Shown in pieces: positions 34,709 through 48,169 of a stretch of 64,000 nt of DNA. Where the stretch lies: contig NZ_CP155071.1 in NCBI RefSeq assembly GCF_039621855.1, positions 4,712,001 to 4,776,000 on the forward strand, given 5' to 3'. How positions within the stretch are numbered: the stretch's first letter is position 1; every line of letters begins with the position of its first letter. A program made the translations under genes and the position numbers. Origin of the DNA: Erwinia sp. HDF1-3R. Lineage in GTDB: Bacteria > Pseudomonadota > Gammaproteobacteria > Enterobacterales > Enterobacteriaceae. Under the pieces are notes generated by a model. It did not search any database. It saw nothing but the letters and a program-made list of their open reading frames with translations, and was not told the origin of the DNA.

Positions 34709-35305
34709 ATGAATATACTCATTGTCAGTACTGACCACTTTTTTATATCCGGGGCCGTGGCGCTGGTTTCGCAGGCCTGGCCCAACAATCTGATATCCGG
34801 TCCGGTTTTCATCCTTTCAGAGACCGAAGACTCGTTCCTCACCCCCGACATTATTATCACCGATGTAAATCAGACATCACCCGCCCTGGAAACCCATTTT
34901 CCCCGCGCAATCCCCCTGGCCGGCAGGATAATCCTGCGGCATGTAACAATTTTTTTCGCCCGACAGTGTCGTGAGGAACATGGCGACTACTGCCCACTGC
35001 ATCATATTTATCTGCATAAGCGCGAGTCGGCTAAAGGTTTGCAGCTGCTGTTTACCCGGCGAAATCCGGCGATTATGAACGCTAATCCATCGCATCGCAG
35101 CCAGCTGCGTTCGCCGCTCAGCAAACAGCAGGCGATGGTGGTGCGGTATACCAGCGAGGGGATGTCTCTGACGGATATTTCGCGGCTGACTCAGCTGAGC
35201 GTAAAAACCATCAGCACCCATAAGCGCGCGGTGATGCGTAAGCTGGGCATTAAGAATAACAGTGAGTTTTATCAGTATGCGCTGGCGGGGTATTTGAATA
35301 ATTAA
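34709..35305 (+). CDS. LuxR-type HTH transcriptional regulator
   Basis: 198 aa. The N-terminus (MNILIVSTDHFFISGAVALV, PDIIITDVNQ) resembles a degenerate response-regulator receiver. The C-terminus has a full LuxR/FixJ-type HTH: LSKQQAMVVRYTSEGMSLTD, ISRLTQLSVKTISTHKRAVM, RKLGIKNNSEF. The group resembles RcsA/BglJ/MatA-type regulators; the target is unknown. ATG 34709 has GGAGGAA upstream and is preferred over 34694. The 412 bp before it hold no gene. Confidence 0.82.
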   Translation: MNILIVSTDHFFISGAVALVSQAWPNNLISGPVFILSETEDSFLTPDIIITDVNQTSPALETHFPRAIPLAGRIILRHVTIFFARQCREEHGDYCPLHHIYLHKRESAKGLQLLFTRRNPAIMNANPSHRSQLRSPLSKQQAMVVRYTSEGMSLTDISRLTQLSVKTISTHKRAVMRKLGIKNNSEFYQYALAGYLNN

Positions 35306-35309
35306 ACGC

Positions 35310-35350
35310 GGTCTTTGACGCCAGACCAAAAGGGCCTGGCGTCAAAGACC
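35310..35350. terminator. Bidirectional terminator between the LuxR-type gene and gyrB
   Basis: Perfect 15-bp inverted repeat GGTCTTTGACGCCAG / CTGGCGTCAAAGACC with an 11-nt loop, between converging genes. Confidence 0.85.
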
Positions 35351-35367
35351 GGGGCACCACAGAACTA

Positions 35368-38879
<3,512 letters not shown>

Positions 38880-38965
38880 ACAGACGGAATTCCAAAACAG
38901 GCGATGATAGAGCAGCATCCTGCCCTTTCTTTACGACAGGCCAGGGCGTCAACGGCGTAGCCAGT

Positions 38966-39034
38966 TTGGGGGCGGCCAGCGCGCAAAAACCGGAGCGTAC
39001 ACAAAGTACGTGAGGATTTTGAGCGCTGCCCAAC
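38966..39034. repeat. Palindromic element between dnaN and recF
   Basis: Imperfect hairpin of about 69 nt: outer arms TTGGG / CCCAA and AGCGC / GCGCT, inner AAAA / TTTT, tip CGTAC-ACAAA-GTACG. It looks like a dispersed enterobacterial intergenic palindrome. No second copy is seen in this window. Confidence 0.6.
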
Positions 39035-39068
39035 CCTAAAATGGCAAGTAAGTTAGCCCGATATTCTA

Positions 39069-40169
39069 CTACAACCGCATTGGCATCACGACGTAGGCCG
39101 CGCTCTGACTGGCCGCATCCTCAATCTGCACGCTGGAAACGGAATCCGTCAGCAGCAGGCGAACGTTTTCACACTTCAGCGCATTCAGGACATCCAGCAC
39201 GTAGCTGACGTTAAAACCGATTTCTAAATCGGTGCCGCCGTAGGTCACATCCAGCATCTCTTCGGCCTCTTCCTGTTCCGGATTATTGGCCGTGATCTTA
39301 AGCTGATTTTCGCTGATATAGAGACGAACGCCGCGAAACTTCTCGTTAGAGAGAATAGCCGCGCGCGAAAAAGCCTGCTTTAACAGGTCGCAGCCCGCAT
39401 CAAGCGTTTTGTCCGGATTCTTCGGCAGCACCCGACGATAGTCAGGGAAACGGCCATCGACCAGCTTCGAGGTAAAGATGAAATCGCCCACGTGTGCGCG
39501 AATATTGTTGCTGCCAATCTGCACGCGCAGCGGCGTTTCACCGCCGTCCAGCAGGCGCACCAGCTCAATCACGCCCTTGCGCGGCACAATCACCGAATGA
39601 CTGGGCAGCGCCTGCCCGACCGGCATTGAACACACCGCCAGACGGTGGCCGTCGGTTGCCACGGTGCGCAGCTCTTCCCCTTCGGTTTCAAACAGCATGC
39701 CGTTGAGGTAATAGCGCACGTCCTGATGCGCCATGGAGAACTGCGTGGCCTCGATCAGACGCTTCATGGTGGCCTGCGGCAGGGTGAACTCAACCTCGCT
39801 CTGCCAGTCATCCAGGTTCGGGAAGTCGCTGGCAGGCAGGGTGGAGAGTGAGAAGCGGCTGCGTCCTGAGCGGATCAGCATTCTTTCCCCATCCAGAATA
39901 ACCGTGATCTCCGCGCCTTCGGGCAGGCCGCGGCAGATATCAAAAAATTTGCGCGCCGGTACGGTAGTCGCACCCGGCTCGTGGTCCTGCGTCAGTGCGA
40001 CGCGGGCCACCATTTCCATCTCTAAATCGGTCCCGGTTAGCAGCAGGCTGCCTTCGTTAACCTGTAAAAGCAGGTTGCCGAGGATGGGTAACGTTGGACG
40101 ACCGCCGAGTGGGCTGCTGACCTGCTGTAAGGGCTTGAGTAAGTGCTCGCGTTCTACAATAAATTTCAT
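39069..40169 (-). CDS. dnaN: DNA polymerase III sliding clamp (beta subunit)
   Basis: Ring clamp giving processivity to Pol III. 366 aa, as in E. coli. Starts MKFIVEREHLLKPLQQV and ends SAAYVVMPMRL, the conserved C-terminus. Three clamp domains, with LLTGTDLEMEM, FFDICRGLPEGAEI and RGVRLYISENQLKI as landmarks. It begins 4 nt after dnaA. Confidence 0.98.
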   Translation of the reverse strand: MKFIVEREHLLKPLQQVSSPLGGRPTLPILGNLLLQVNEGSLLLTGTDLEMEMVARVALTQDHEPGATTVPARKFFDICRGLPEGAEITVILDGERMLIRSGRSRFSLSTLPASDFPNLDDWQSEVEFTLPQATMKRLIEATQFSMAHQDVRYYLNGMLFETEGEELRTVATDGHRLAVCSMPVGQALPSHSVIVPRKGVIELVRLLDGGETPLRVQIGSNNIRAHVGDFIFTSKLVDGRFPDYRRVLPKNPDKTLDAGCDLLKQAFSRAAILSNEKFRGVRLYISENQLKITANNPEQEEAEEMLDVTYGGTDLEIGFNVSYVLDVLNALKCENVRLLLTDSVSSVQIEDAASQSAAYVVMPMRL

Positions 40170-40173
40170 AGCG

Positions 40174-41568
40174 TCAGGAAGATAATGTTCTGATTAGATT
40201 TGAGAAATCTTCTTTAATATCGTGACTCTCTTCACGCAGCTGCTCAATTTTGCGGCAGGCATGCAGTACCGTGGTATGGTCACGACCCCCAAAAGCATCG
40301 CCGATCTCCGGCAAACTGTGGTTGGTCAACTCTTTAGCCATCGCCATCGCCATCTGTCGCGGTCGCGCCACCGAGCGGGAACGCCGTTTGGACAGCAAAT
40401 CAGCCACTTTGATTTTGTAATACTCGGCTACCGTCTTCTGAATATTATCGATGGTAACCAGCTTTTCCTGCAACGCCAGAAGATCGCGCAGCGCTTCACG
40501 GACAAAATCAATGGTGATAGCGCGCCCGGTGAAGTTGGCGTTAGCAATCACCCGGTTCAGCGCCCCTTCCAGCTCGCGCACGTTGGAACGCAAACGCTTG
40601 GCAATAAAGAAGGCCACTTCGCCCGGCAGGCGAATATCGTTTTCATCCGCCTTTTTCATCAGGATCGCGACGCGGGTTTCCAGCTCGGGCGGCTCAATGG
40701 CCACCGTCAGCCCCCAGCCAAAGCGCGATTTCAGGCGATCTTCCACGCCGTTGATCTCTTTTGGATAGCGATCCGAGGTCAGGATGATCTGCTGATTGCC
40801 TTCCAGCAGCGCGTTGAAGGTGTGGAAAAACTCCTCCTGCGACCGCTCTTTGTTGGCAAAGAACTGAATGTCATCAATAAGCAGCGCATCAACCGACCGG
40901 TAGTAGCGCTTGAACTCTTCAATGGCATTATTTTGCAGCGCCTTAACCATATCCTGCACGAAGCGCTCGGAGTGCATATACACCACTTTAGCATTCGGCT
41001 TACGCGCCATAATGCCATTCCCCACGGCGTGCAGAAGGTGGGTTTTACCCAGGCCCGTGCCACCATAAAGGAAGAGAGGGTTATAAGCGCCGCCGGGGTT
41101 GTCCGCCACCTGTCGCGCCGCCGCGCGTGCCAGCTGGTTCGACTTACCCTCAACGAAGTTATCGAAATTATGTTTGGTATTCACGTTTGAGCGGTATGAC
41201 AGCTCCGCCGGGGCAGGCATGCTGTCCCAGCTTGGCCGTGAAGGGGCCGGACGGGTGCCATGGTTCACCGGCGCACTGGCATGTGCGCTGGCCATTACCG
41301 GCTGGCTAATCTGGCGCGTAACGGGCTTGCTACCGACTTCAAAACGCAGCAGGGGAACGTCGCTGCCGCAGAAATCGTTGAGCAGACCATTGATGTTATT
41401 GAGGTATTTATCCCTAACCCAGTCGAGCACGAAGCGATTTGGTGCATACAGGGCCAGCGTGTTGTCGTTTAATTCGGCCTGCAATGGACGTATCCACATG
41501 CTGAATTCTGTGGCAGGTAGTTCATCCTGCAAACGGGCAAGACACTGTTGCCAAAGCGTAAGTGACAC
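40174..41568 (-). CDS. dnaA: Chromosomal replication initiator DnaA
   Basis: AAA+ initiator binding DnaA boxes. Domain [21 protein letters not shown], a variable linker (residues ~85-135), Walker [14 protein letters not shown], Walker [10 protein letters not shown], and domain IV HTH with [15 protein letters not shown]. The GTG at 41568 (product begins VSLTLWQQ, read as Met) is chosen by comparison with the E. coli GTG start; GGAG lies upstream. 464 aa (E. coli 467). Confidence 0.97.
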   Translation of the reverse strand: MSLTLWQQCLARLQDELPATEFSMWIRPLQAELNDNTLALYAPNRFVLDWVRDKYLNNINGLLNDFCGSDVPLLRFEVGSKPVTRQISQPVMASAHASAPVNHGTRPAPSRPSWDSMPAPAELSYRSNVNTKHNFDNFVEGKSNQLARAAARQVADNPGGAYNPLFLYGGTGLGKTHLLHAVGNGIMARKPNAKVVYMHSERFVQDMVKALQNNAIEEFKRYYRSVDALLIDDIQFFANKERSQEEFFHTFNALLEGNQQIILTSDRYPKEINGVEDRLKSRFGWGLTVAIEPPELETRVAILMKKADENDIRLPGEVAFFIAKRLRSNVRELEGALNRVIANANFTGRAITIDFVREALRDLLALQEKLVTIDNIQKTVAEYYKIKVADLLSKRRSRSVARPRQMAMAMAKELTNHSLPEIGDAFGGRDHTTVLHACRKIEQLREESHDIKEDFSNLIRTLSS

Positions 41569-41774
41569 GGCGGACTCCACTCGAAAAAATTCGATAAGAA
41601 AAAAGGCGCTGAAGCGATAAATTCATCATTGTTGACGCATGCAGATGACGCACATACGAACCGCTATCCACGGTTACTCCGTTGCGGGCAGACCCTGAGG
41701 ATCGCTAACGGAAGGGCGGATCATAGCGTAAAGCGCGGCAGAGATCTTCACTTTCTACACAGTTTTGATCCATT

Positions 41775-41783
41775 TTATCCACA
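41775..41783 (+). promoter_or_regulatory. DnaA box in the dnaA/rpmH control region
   Basis: Perfect TTATCCACA, with one-mismatch boxes nearby (TTCTACACA at 41753, TTATCCCCA at 41935). These suit autoregulation of dnaA, whose promoter lies in this 600-bp divergent region (41569-42170). The region is not oriC, which in enterobacteria lies elsewhere. Confidence 0.75.
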
Positions 41784-42042
41784 GGCACTGACGCGCGGTG
41801 ATAAGTGTACCCCTTCACGGCCAAAAGGCATTCAGGATCCTCTGCATTCGCAGGATTTTTACGCTTCCATCACGTTATTATTGCACGCTTTCTGCAACGG
41901 GATCGCCAGAAGATCCCTGTCGATCCTTGCGCTTTATCCCCAACGCCGTATAATTCTCGCCCCGGCGTGTAGCGCTCTGGCCCGAACCGGCTGGTTTTGC
42001 GGTCGAACGGGACATCCAGACGCGACTTTAACGCGAAGTAAA

Positions 42043-42071
42043 TTGACTCCGGACTGTACAATTATTACAAT
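42043..42071 (+). promoter_or_regulatory. Sigma-70 promoter of rpmH-rnpA
   Basis: TTGACT, 17-bp spacer, TACAAT: a near-consensus promoter about 100 bp before rpmH, matching the E. coli rpmH promoter layout. Confidence 0.85.
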
Positions 42072-42158
42072 CCCGCCTCTTTATTAAAGACACACTGAGG
42101 CGTCGGTCGGTTTTCTGACCATGAAAACGCGTCACCAAGTGAAATTTTCCAAGTTTAG

Positions 42159-42311
<153 letters not shown>

Positions 42312-42328
42312 TAAAAGCTAACCGCTGA

Positions 42329-42688
42329 GTGGTTAAGCTCGCATTTCCCAGGGAGTTACGTTTGTTAACTCCCACTCATTTCACCTTCGTCTTCCAGCAG
42401 CCACAAAGAGCTGGCACGCCGCAAATTACTATTCTCGGCCGCCTGAACTCGCTGGGGCATCCCCGCATCGGTCTTACCGTCGCCAAAAAACACGTCAAGC
42501 GCGCGCATGAACGCAACCGGATCAAGCGATTGACCCGCGAAAGCTTTCGTCTGCGTCAGCATGACCTGCCCGCTATGGATTTTGTAGTGGTGGCGAAAAA
42601 AGGGGTTGCCGACCTGGATAACCAGGCGCTGGCGGAAGCGTTGGAGAAGATATGGCGTCGACACTGTCGCCTGGCTCGCGGCTCCTGA
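42329..42688 (+). CDS. rnpA: Ribonuclease P protein component
   Basis: Protein subunit of RNase P, which matures tRNA 5' ends. 119 aa from a GTG start, as in E. coli ([15 protein letters not shown]). The RNR-type basic motif is clear: [22 protein letters not shown]. Its 3' end overlaps yidD by 37 nt. Confidence 0.97.
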   Translation: MVKLAFPRELRLLTPTHFTFVFQQPQRAGTPQITILGRLNSLGHPRIGLTVAKKHVKRAHERNRIKRLTRESFRLRQHDLPAMDFVVVAKKGVADLDNQALAEALEKIWRRHCRLARGS

Positions 42689-42894
42689 TTGGGCTGATTC
42701 GCGTCTATCAGCGCGTAATCAGCCCTCTCTTAGGACCCCACTGTCGTTTTCATCCAACTTGCTCTCAATACGGTATTGAGGCATTGCGCAGGTTCGGCGT
42801 AATAAAAGGCAGTTGGTTGACGACGAAACGCGTATTAAAATGCCATCCCTTAAACCCGGGTGGTGACGATCCGGTGCCGCCAAATAACCATTGA
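42652..42894 (+). CDS. yidD: Membrane protein insertion efficiency factor YidD
   Basis: 80-aa membrane-associated protein that assists YidC-dependent insertion. Family core: [34 protein letters not shown] and [18 protein letters not shown], with three conserved Cys. It starts within rnpA in another frame, as in other enterobacteria. The C-terminus is slightly shorter than in E. coli. Confidence 0.96.
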   Translation: MASTLSPGSRLLIGLIRVYQRVISPLLGPHCRFHPTCSQYGIEALRRFGVIKGSWLTTKRVLKCHPLNPGGDDPVPPNNH

Positions 42895-42912
42895 TACCAG
42901 AGAACATTAACG

Positions 42913-44559
42913 ATGGATTCGCAACGCAATCTCTTTCTCATCGCTTTTCTGTTCGTGTCCTTTATGATCTGGCAAGCCTGGCAAACGGACCATGCTCCGC
43001 AGCCTGTGCAGACCCAGACCACACAGAACACGACCAGCTCAGCCGGTGATGCCGCCAATCAGGGTGTACCTGCCAGCGGCCAGGGCAAAACGATCACCGT
43101 TAAGACTGATGTCCTGTCTTTACATATCAACACCCGCGGTGGTGATATCGAGCAGGCACTGCTGCTGGCTTACCCTGACAAACTGGGTTCTTCACAGCCA
43201 TTTGAGCTGCTGGAAACGACCCCAGGTTTTCTGTATCAGGCACAGAGCGGTCTGACCGGTCGTAACGGCCCGGATAATCCGGCTAATGGCGCACGTCCAC
43301 TGTTCACTGCCTCTCAGGATAACTATGAGATGGCTGACGGCCAGAGCGAACTGCGTATCCCGCTGACGTTCACTGCTGAAAACGGCGCGACCTACACCAA
43401 AACCTTCGTATTTAAGCGCGGTGACTATGCGGTCGGCGTCGATTATCAGGTTAACAACACCACCCAGCAGCCGCTGGAAGTGGCGATGTTCGGCCAGCTG
43501 AAGCAGACCATTGACCTGCCTAAGCATCGTGATACCGGCAGCAACAACTTTGCGTTGCACACCTTCCGTGGCGCGGCTTACTCCAGCAGTGAGACTAACT
43601 ACGAGAAGTACAAATTCGACAAAATCAGCGATAACGAAAACCTGAGCACCACCACCAGCAACGGCTGGGTAGCGATGCTTCAGCAGTATTTCGCCACCGC
43701 GTGGGTACCGCGCACCGCCGGAACCAATACGCTGTACACCAGCAACCTCGGTAACGGTATTGCCGCCGTCGGCTACAAGTCTGCGCCCGTCACCGTCGCG
43801 CCAGGCTCGCAGCAGAATCTGGCTGCCACGCTGTGGGTTGGCCCGGAAATTCAGGACAAGATGGCGGCAATTGCGCCGCATCTGGACCTGACCGTTGACT
43901 ACGGCTGGCTGTGGTTTATCTCTCAGCCGCTGTTTAAGCTGCTGAAGTTCATTCACAGCTTTATCGGTAACTGGGGCTTCTCCATCATCGTTATCACCTT
44001 TATCGTGCGTGGCATCATGTACCCACTGACCCGGGCGCAGTACACCTCGATGGCGAAGATGCGTATGCTTCAGCCGAAAATCCAGGCCATGCGTGAGCGT
44101 CTCGGTGACGACAAACAGCGTATGAGTCAGGAGATGATGGCGCTGTACAAAACCGAGAAAGTAAACCCGCTGGGTGGCTGTCTGCCGCTGGTTATTCAGA
44201 TGCCAATCTTCCTGGCGCTGTATTACATGCTGATGGGCTCCATTGAGCTGCGCCATGCGCCGTTTGCCCTGTGGATCCATGACCTCTCTGCACAGGACCC
44301 GTACTACATCCTGCCGATCCTGATGGGCATCACGATGTTCTTCATCCAGAAGATGTCGCCGACCACCGTGACCGACCCGATGCAGCAGAAGATTATGACC
44401 TTTATGCCGGTCATCTTCACCGTGTTCTTCCTGTGGTTCCCGGCAGGTCTGGTACTGTACTACATCGTCAGTAACCTGGTGACCATCCTCCAGCAGCAGC
44501 TGATTTATCGCGGCCTGGAAAAACGTGGTCTTCACAGCCGCGACAAAAAGAAAGCATAA
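42913..44559 (+). CDS. yidC: Membrane protein insertase YidC
   Basis: Inner-membrane insertase/foldase (Oxa1 family). 548 aa, the normal gammaproteobacterial form: N-terminal helix ([20 protein letters not shown]), a large periplasmic beta domain (~60-340), then five C-terminal helices including [19 protein letters not shown] with the conserved Arg, [20 protein letters not shown] and [16 protein letters not shown]. 18 nt after yidD. Confidence 0.98.
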   Translation: MDSQRNLFLIAFLFVSFMIWQAWQTDHAPQPVQTQTTQNTTSSAGDAANQGVPASGQGKTITVKTDVLSLHINTRGGDIEQALLLAYPDKLGSSQPFELLETTPGFLYQAQSGLTGRNGPDNPANGARPLFTASQDNYEMADGQSELRIPLTFTAENGATYTKTFVFKRGDYAVGVDYQVNNTTQQPLEVAMFGQLKQTIDLPKHRDTGSNNFALHTFRGAAYSSSETNYEKYKFDKISDNENLSTTTSNGWVAMLQQYFATAWVPRTAGTNTLYTSNLGNGIAAVGYKSAPVTVAPGSQQNLAATLWVGPEIQDKMAAIAPHLDLTVDYGWLWFISQPLFKLLKFIHSFIGNWGFSIIVITFIVRGIMYPLTRAQYTSMAKMRMLQPKIQAMRERLGDDKQRMSQEMMALYKTEKVNPLGGCLPLVIQMPIFLALYYMLMGSIELRHAPFALWIHDLSAQDPYYILPILMGITMFFIQKMSPTTVTDPMQQKIMTFMPVIFTVFFLWFPAGLVLYYIVSNLVTILQQQLIYRGLEKRGLHSRDKKKA

Positions 44560-44675
44560 GAACGCTGTCCGATCATTGTGCGGCATGCAGGTGATAAGGA
44601 AAGAGTGGGGCCGATGGACAGGCCGGGCGTTACAAAGCTAACGCGCCTGCAACGTGACAGATGAAGGATGGTAGA

Positions 44676-44707
44676 ATAAGGCGGTCAACTGACCGCCTTA
44701 TTTTTTT
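44676..44707 (+). terminator. Strong intrinsic terminator between yidC and mnmE
   Basis: ATAAGGCGGTCA-AC-TGACCGCCTTAT followed by a run of T. Perfect stem and U-tract; ends the rpmH-yidC transcript just before mnmE. Confidence 0.93.
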
Positions 44708-44726
44708 GCCTAAACGAGAGTGGATT

Positions 44727-46091
44727 ATGAGTCAAAGCGAAACTATCGTCGCCCAGGCGACGCCGCCCGGCCGGGGTGGTGTGGGTATCCTGCGTATCTC
44801 CGGCAGCCAGGCGGCCGACGTGGCACGGGCCCTGCTGGGCAAGTTGCCCAAACCGCGCTACGCCGATTATCTGCCCTTCCGCGACCTGGACGGCAGCACG
44901 CTGGATCAGGGGATCGCCCTGTGGTTTCCCGGCCCTCACTCCTTTACCGGCGAAGACGTCCTGGAGCTACAGGGCCACGGCGGGCCGGTGATACTTGACC
45001 TGCTGCTGCGGCGTATTCTGTCGATGTCGAACGTGCGTATCGCCCGTCCCGGCGAGTTCTCCGAGCGTGCGTTTCTGAACGATAAGCTCGATCTGGCCCA
45101 GGCAGAAGCGATTGCCGACCTGATTGATGCCAGTTCCGAACAGGCGGCGCGCTCGGCGGTGAACTCGCTGCAGGGGGCATTTTCACTGCGTGTTAACCAT
45201 CTTGTGGAAGCACTCACTCACTTGCGGATCTACGTCGAAGCGGCTATCGACTTCCCGGATGAGGAGATCGACTTCCTCTCCGACGGGAAAATCGAGGCCC
45301 TGCTTAACCAGGTGATTACCGACCTTGAGGCCGTCCGGGCCGAAGCGCGTCAGGGCAGCCTGCTGCGTGAAGGAATGAAGGTGGTGATCGCGGGTCGCCC
45401 TAACGCCGGTAAATCCAGCCTGCTGAATGCGCTGGCCGGACGCGAAGCGGCCATCGTCACCGATATCGCCGGCACCACCCGCGACGTGCTGCGCGAGCAT
45501 ATCCATATCGACGGTATGCCGCTGCATATTATTGATACGGCGGGCCTGCGCGAGGCCGGCGATGAAGTGGAGCGGATTGGTATTGAACGGGCCTGGCACG
45601 AAATCGAAGGGGCCGATCGCGTGCTGTTTATGGTTGACGGCACGACCACGGCGGCCACCGAGCCTGCGGACATCTGGCCGGACTTTATTGCCCGCCTGCC
45701 CGCCGCGCTGCCGATAACCGTGGTACGCAATAAAGCGGACGTCACCGGCGAAGCGCTGGGAATGACGAAAGTGAATGGTCACTCACTTATCCGCCTCTCG
45801 GCCCGCACCGGCGAGGGAATCGACCTGCTGCGCGACCATCTGAAAGAGAGCATGGGCTTTGCCGGTAATATGGAAGGTGGCTTCCTTGCCCGCCGTCGTC
45901 ACCTTCATGCGCTGGAGTTAGCGGCTACTCACTTACTTGACGGCCGCGAGCAGCTGCTGGGGGCAAAAGCGGGCGAGCTACTGGCGGAGGAGCTGCGTGC
46001 CGCCCAGAACTGCCTGAGCGAGATCACCGGCGCGTTCACCTCCGATGACCTGTTAGGCCGGATTTTCTCCAGCTTTTGCATTGGGAAGTGA
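44727..46091 (+). CDS. mnmE: tRNA modification GTPase MnmE (TrmE)
   Basis: With MnmG makes the 5-(carboxymethyl)aminomethyl modification of wobble uridine. N-terminal tetrahydrofolate-binding domain ([20 protein letters not shown]), G domain with [22 protein letters not shown] and NKAD, and the C-terminal FCIGK motif with the catalytic Cys. 454 aa, as in E. coli. ATG 44727 begins the conserved [10 protein letters not shown]. Confidence 0.98.
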   Translation: MSQSETIVAQATPPGRGGVGILRISGSQAADVARALLGKLPKPRYADYLPFRDLDGSTLDQGIALWFPGPHSFTGEDVLELQGHGGPVILDLLLRRILSMSNVRIARPGEFSERAFLNDKLDLAQAEAIADLIDASSEQAARSAVNSLQGAFSLRVNHLVEALTHLRIYVEAAIDFPDEEIDFLSDGKIEALLNQVITDLEAVRAEARQGSLLREGMKVVIAGRPNAGKSSLLNALAGREAAIVTDIAGTTRDVLREHIHIDGMPLHIIDTAGLREAGDEVERIGIERAWHEIEGADRVLFMVDGTTTAATEPADIWPDFIARLPAALPITVVRNKADVTGEALGMTKVNGHSLIRLSARTGEGIDLLRDHLKESMGFAGNMEGGFLARRRHLHALELAATHLLDGREQLLGAKAGELLAEELRAAQNCLSEITGAFTSDDLLGRIFSSFCIGK

Positions 46092-46328
46092 GACGGAGTC
46101 TCTAAGTTAACAGATGTAATTTCTGCCCGAGTTCAGGCTCCCGGCAATCTTCAATGATCGTGACAGAGCTAAGACTGGCTGCTTAGCTTTGCACTGCAAA
46201 ATTGAATCCGGCAGCCTGCTATTCCATGCGTTTAATCGCTTTATAATAGTTTTCATATAAAAACCTGTAATAATTATATATTAATATATTTGGCACTACT
46301 CAACATCCATACAATAAAGGAAAGAAAA

Positions 46329-47546
46329 ATGCCAGCGAGCGCTGTTAACCAAAACACTCCACTCACTACGAAAATGGTGGTAAATCGGATAAATAAGTGT
46401 AGGAAGGAACAAAAAAAGATTACGTGGGAGATCTCAGAAATAAAAAACACTCAAGATATTCTAGCTCGCAAAATTGATCCCTATGAAAAGACTATTTCCT
46501 CTAATGATTTATCCCTGATAGAACTTGAAACGGTAGCAGAAAAGTACGGTAAAGATGCCCGCGTGCGGCTGAAAGAAGATCATTTTAAATATGGGGAGCC
46601 TCGTAATTTATTAAAAAAATTATTTCATGGATATCGATATAAAATAGAACGTGAAGATGCAGTAAAAAAAATAAACCCCCACACCAATAAGCTCTCAGCT
46701 AAAACTGCAATTAAAACTCTCGAGAAAGAAAAAAATAATCAAATGAGCGAGAGGGATAAATTAAAAAAAGAGTACAACATAAATGCCCTCAAAATTAAAG
46801 AATTAACGGAAAAAGGAAAACATGTTAACCTGGAACTGAATGAAATAAGGGTAACATATAGAGAATTAACAAAAGATAAGGCAGAAGGAGATATTAAGCG
46901 GGCAGATTTTTCAACAATCTATCAGAGTAACGCGGGTTGTAAAGCGATCAACCATGAAGCGCGTCACCAGTATGGCCTGATGCTCGAAAGTCTCCAATTT
47001 AGCGGCAGTAAAGTTGTTGAAGAATATCGTAAAGCCTTTGGTGATAACATTTTTTACCGTGGTGGAGCAAAGGTTAAAAGCATGATCATAAATAGATGTG
47101 CTCAGTTACCCCAACTGGTTAAAAATGCCATTGATGATTTTTATACCCCTTCAAATGAAATGAGTACCACCTACCGTGGGCAAGGAATGACGGATAATTC
47201 GATTAACGCTTTAATCAGTCAATTTAAAACCGATGTGCAAAATAAAACTGATACTGTTTATCAGACCGGACAATTCTTTTCCACCTCCAGAGTTAAAGAA
47301 ATTGCTAAGGGTTTCGCTGAACGCAGTCAGAGTAGCGTTAAAGTGATGTTCACGGTGAAAGGCAACAGCGGCAATAGTATATATGTTCAAAATGGCATGG
47401 CATTTGGTAACGGTGAGGGAGAAAGACTGTATTCTCCTAAGGCTCATTTCAAAGTTACCGAGATGACAATATCACCATCGAGTGTTTACAATATCACCCT
47501 GGAAGAGGTCGAAAGAGTCGACAATGCAAAGTTCCTTCCAAGGTAA
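46329..47546 (+). CDS. Candidate ADP-ribosyltransferase effector (R-S-E class)
   Basis: Not a named gene I recognise. 405 aa from ATG 46329 (AAAGGAAAG upstream). Residues ~20-200 are Lys/Glu-rich and strongly helical, probably coiled coil. The C-terminal part has the three R-S-E ADP-ribosyltransferase motifs in order: Arg283 in TTYRGQGM, Ser-Thr-Ser 318-320 in FFSTSRVKEIAKGFA, and Glu363-Gly-Glu365 in GNGEGERLYSPKAHFKV. Arg-specific toxins and type III effectors such as SpvB and HopU1 share this layout. The gene is AT-rich, stands alone after mnmE, and starts with a polar stretch (MPASAVNQNTPLTT) that could be a secretion signal. No hrp box was found. Inferred role: translocated toxin; target unknown. 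Confidence 0.72.
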   Translation: MPASAVNQNTPLTTKMVVNRINKCRKEQKKITWEISEIKNTQDILARKIDPYEKTISSNDLSLIELETVAEKYGKDARVRLKEDHFKYGEPRNLLKKLFHGYRYKIEREDAVKKINPHTNKLSAKTAIKTLEKEKNNQMSERDKLKKEYNINALKIKELTEKGKHVNLELNEIRVTYRELTKDKAEGDIKRADFSTIYQSNAGCKAINHEARHQYGLMLESLQFSGSKVVEEYRKAFGDNIFYRGGAKVKSMIINRCAQLPQLVKNAIDDFYTPSNEMSTTYRGQGMTDNSINALISQFKTDVQNKTDTVYQTGQFFSTSRVKEIAKGFAERSQSSVKVMFTVKGNSGNSIYVQNGMAFGNGEGERLYSPKAHFKVTEMTISPSSVYNITLEEVERVDNAKFLPR

Positions 47547-47583
47547 TTGTTCATGATGAAAAATTTTTACTTCTAATATACTT

Positions 47584-47614
47584 AGAGTGCAGGATAGTTT
47601 CACCGATCCTGTGC
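47584..47614 (+). terminator. Stem-loop after the ADP-ribosyltransferase gene
   Basis: GAGTGCAGGAT / ATCCTGTGCTC, 9 of 11 pairs, 10-nt loop; no U-tract. Weak terminator candidate. Confidence 0.4.
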
Positions 47615-48169
47615 TCGTGTCATCATCCGTAATTTCATGGATAATTAAGGATGCTTTTTATTCGTATTGTTCAGGCCATGGATCTGCTGGGGGAGTTTGG
47701 ATAGCTAAACCCGGCACGTTAAGAGCGTTTTCTATCGAAATATACGCTGGTTCACTCACCGCAATAAGCATTATAAGCCCTGTGCGCCTGATCCCATAAT
47801 TTACTCCCCGGGATGATATTTATAAAAACGATGCGATTCCTGGGTACCATTAACCCTGGTATTTTTGGGTGTTTAAAGGAGAGAATATGATCCATCAAGG
47901 AACCCCGCCGGAAGGGCATCAGGCTTATTGCAGTGAGTAGTCATCTTACCCTACAGGTGCAGCGCGGCAAACTGGCCGCACTTTTCCGTAAATAAACTTA
48001 ATTCATCCCTGCTGAATATTGCTGAAATGGAGCAGTTCGTTATTACACTCGTCAGAAGTTCTAAATTATGACCGGCCCGCCTGCGCAGGCTGAATCCGGA
48101 AGGTCGCGGCTACTGCAATGATAATTACGGTAGTTACTGTTCCAGTATCACTTAACGCGAAGCAAAGTG
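47615..48169. other. Intergenic region with no supported gene
   Basis: 555 bp. The only notable item is a 17-codon ORF at 47887-47940 (MIHQGTPPEGHQAYCSE) with a very good ribosome site (AAGGAGAGAAT), possibly the start of a deleted gene or a leader peptide. A hydrophobic 70-codon ORF at 47587 shows no family features and is not called. Confidence 0.4.

Noticed and set aside
46092..46328. hrp box upstream of the ADP-ribosyltransferase gene
   Set aside because: GCACTAC and an AACC-like half occur, but the spacing (about 27 nt) is far from the required 15-16.
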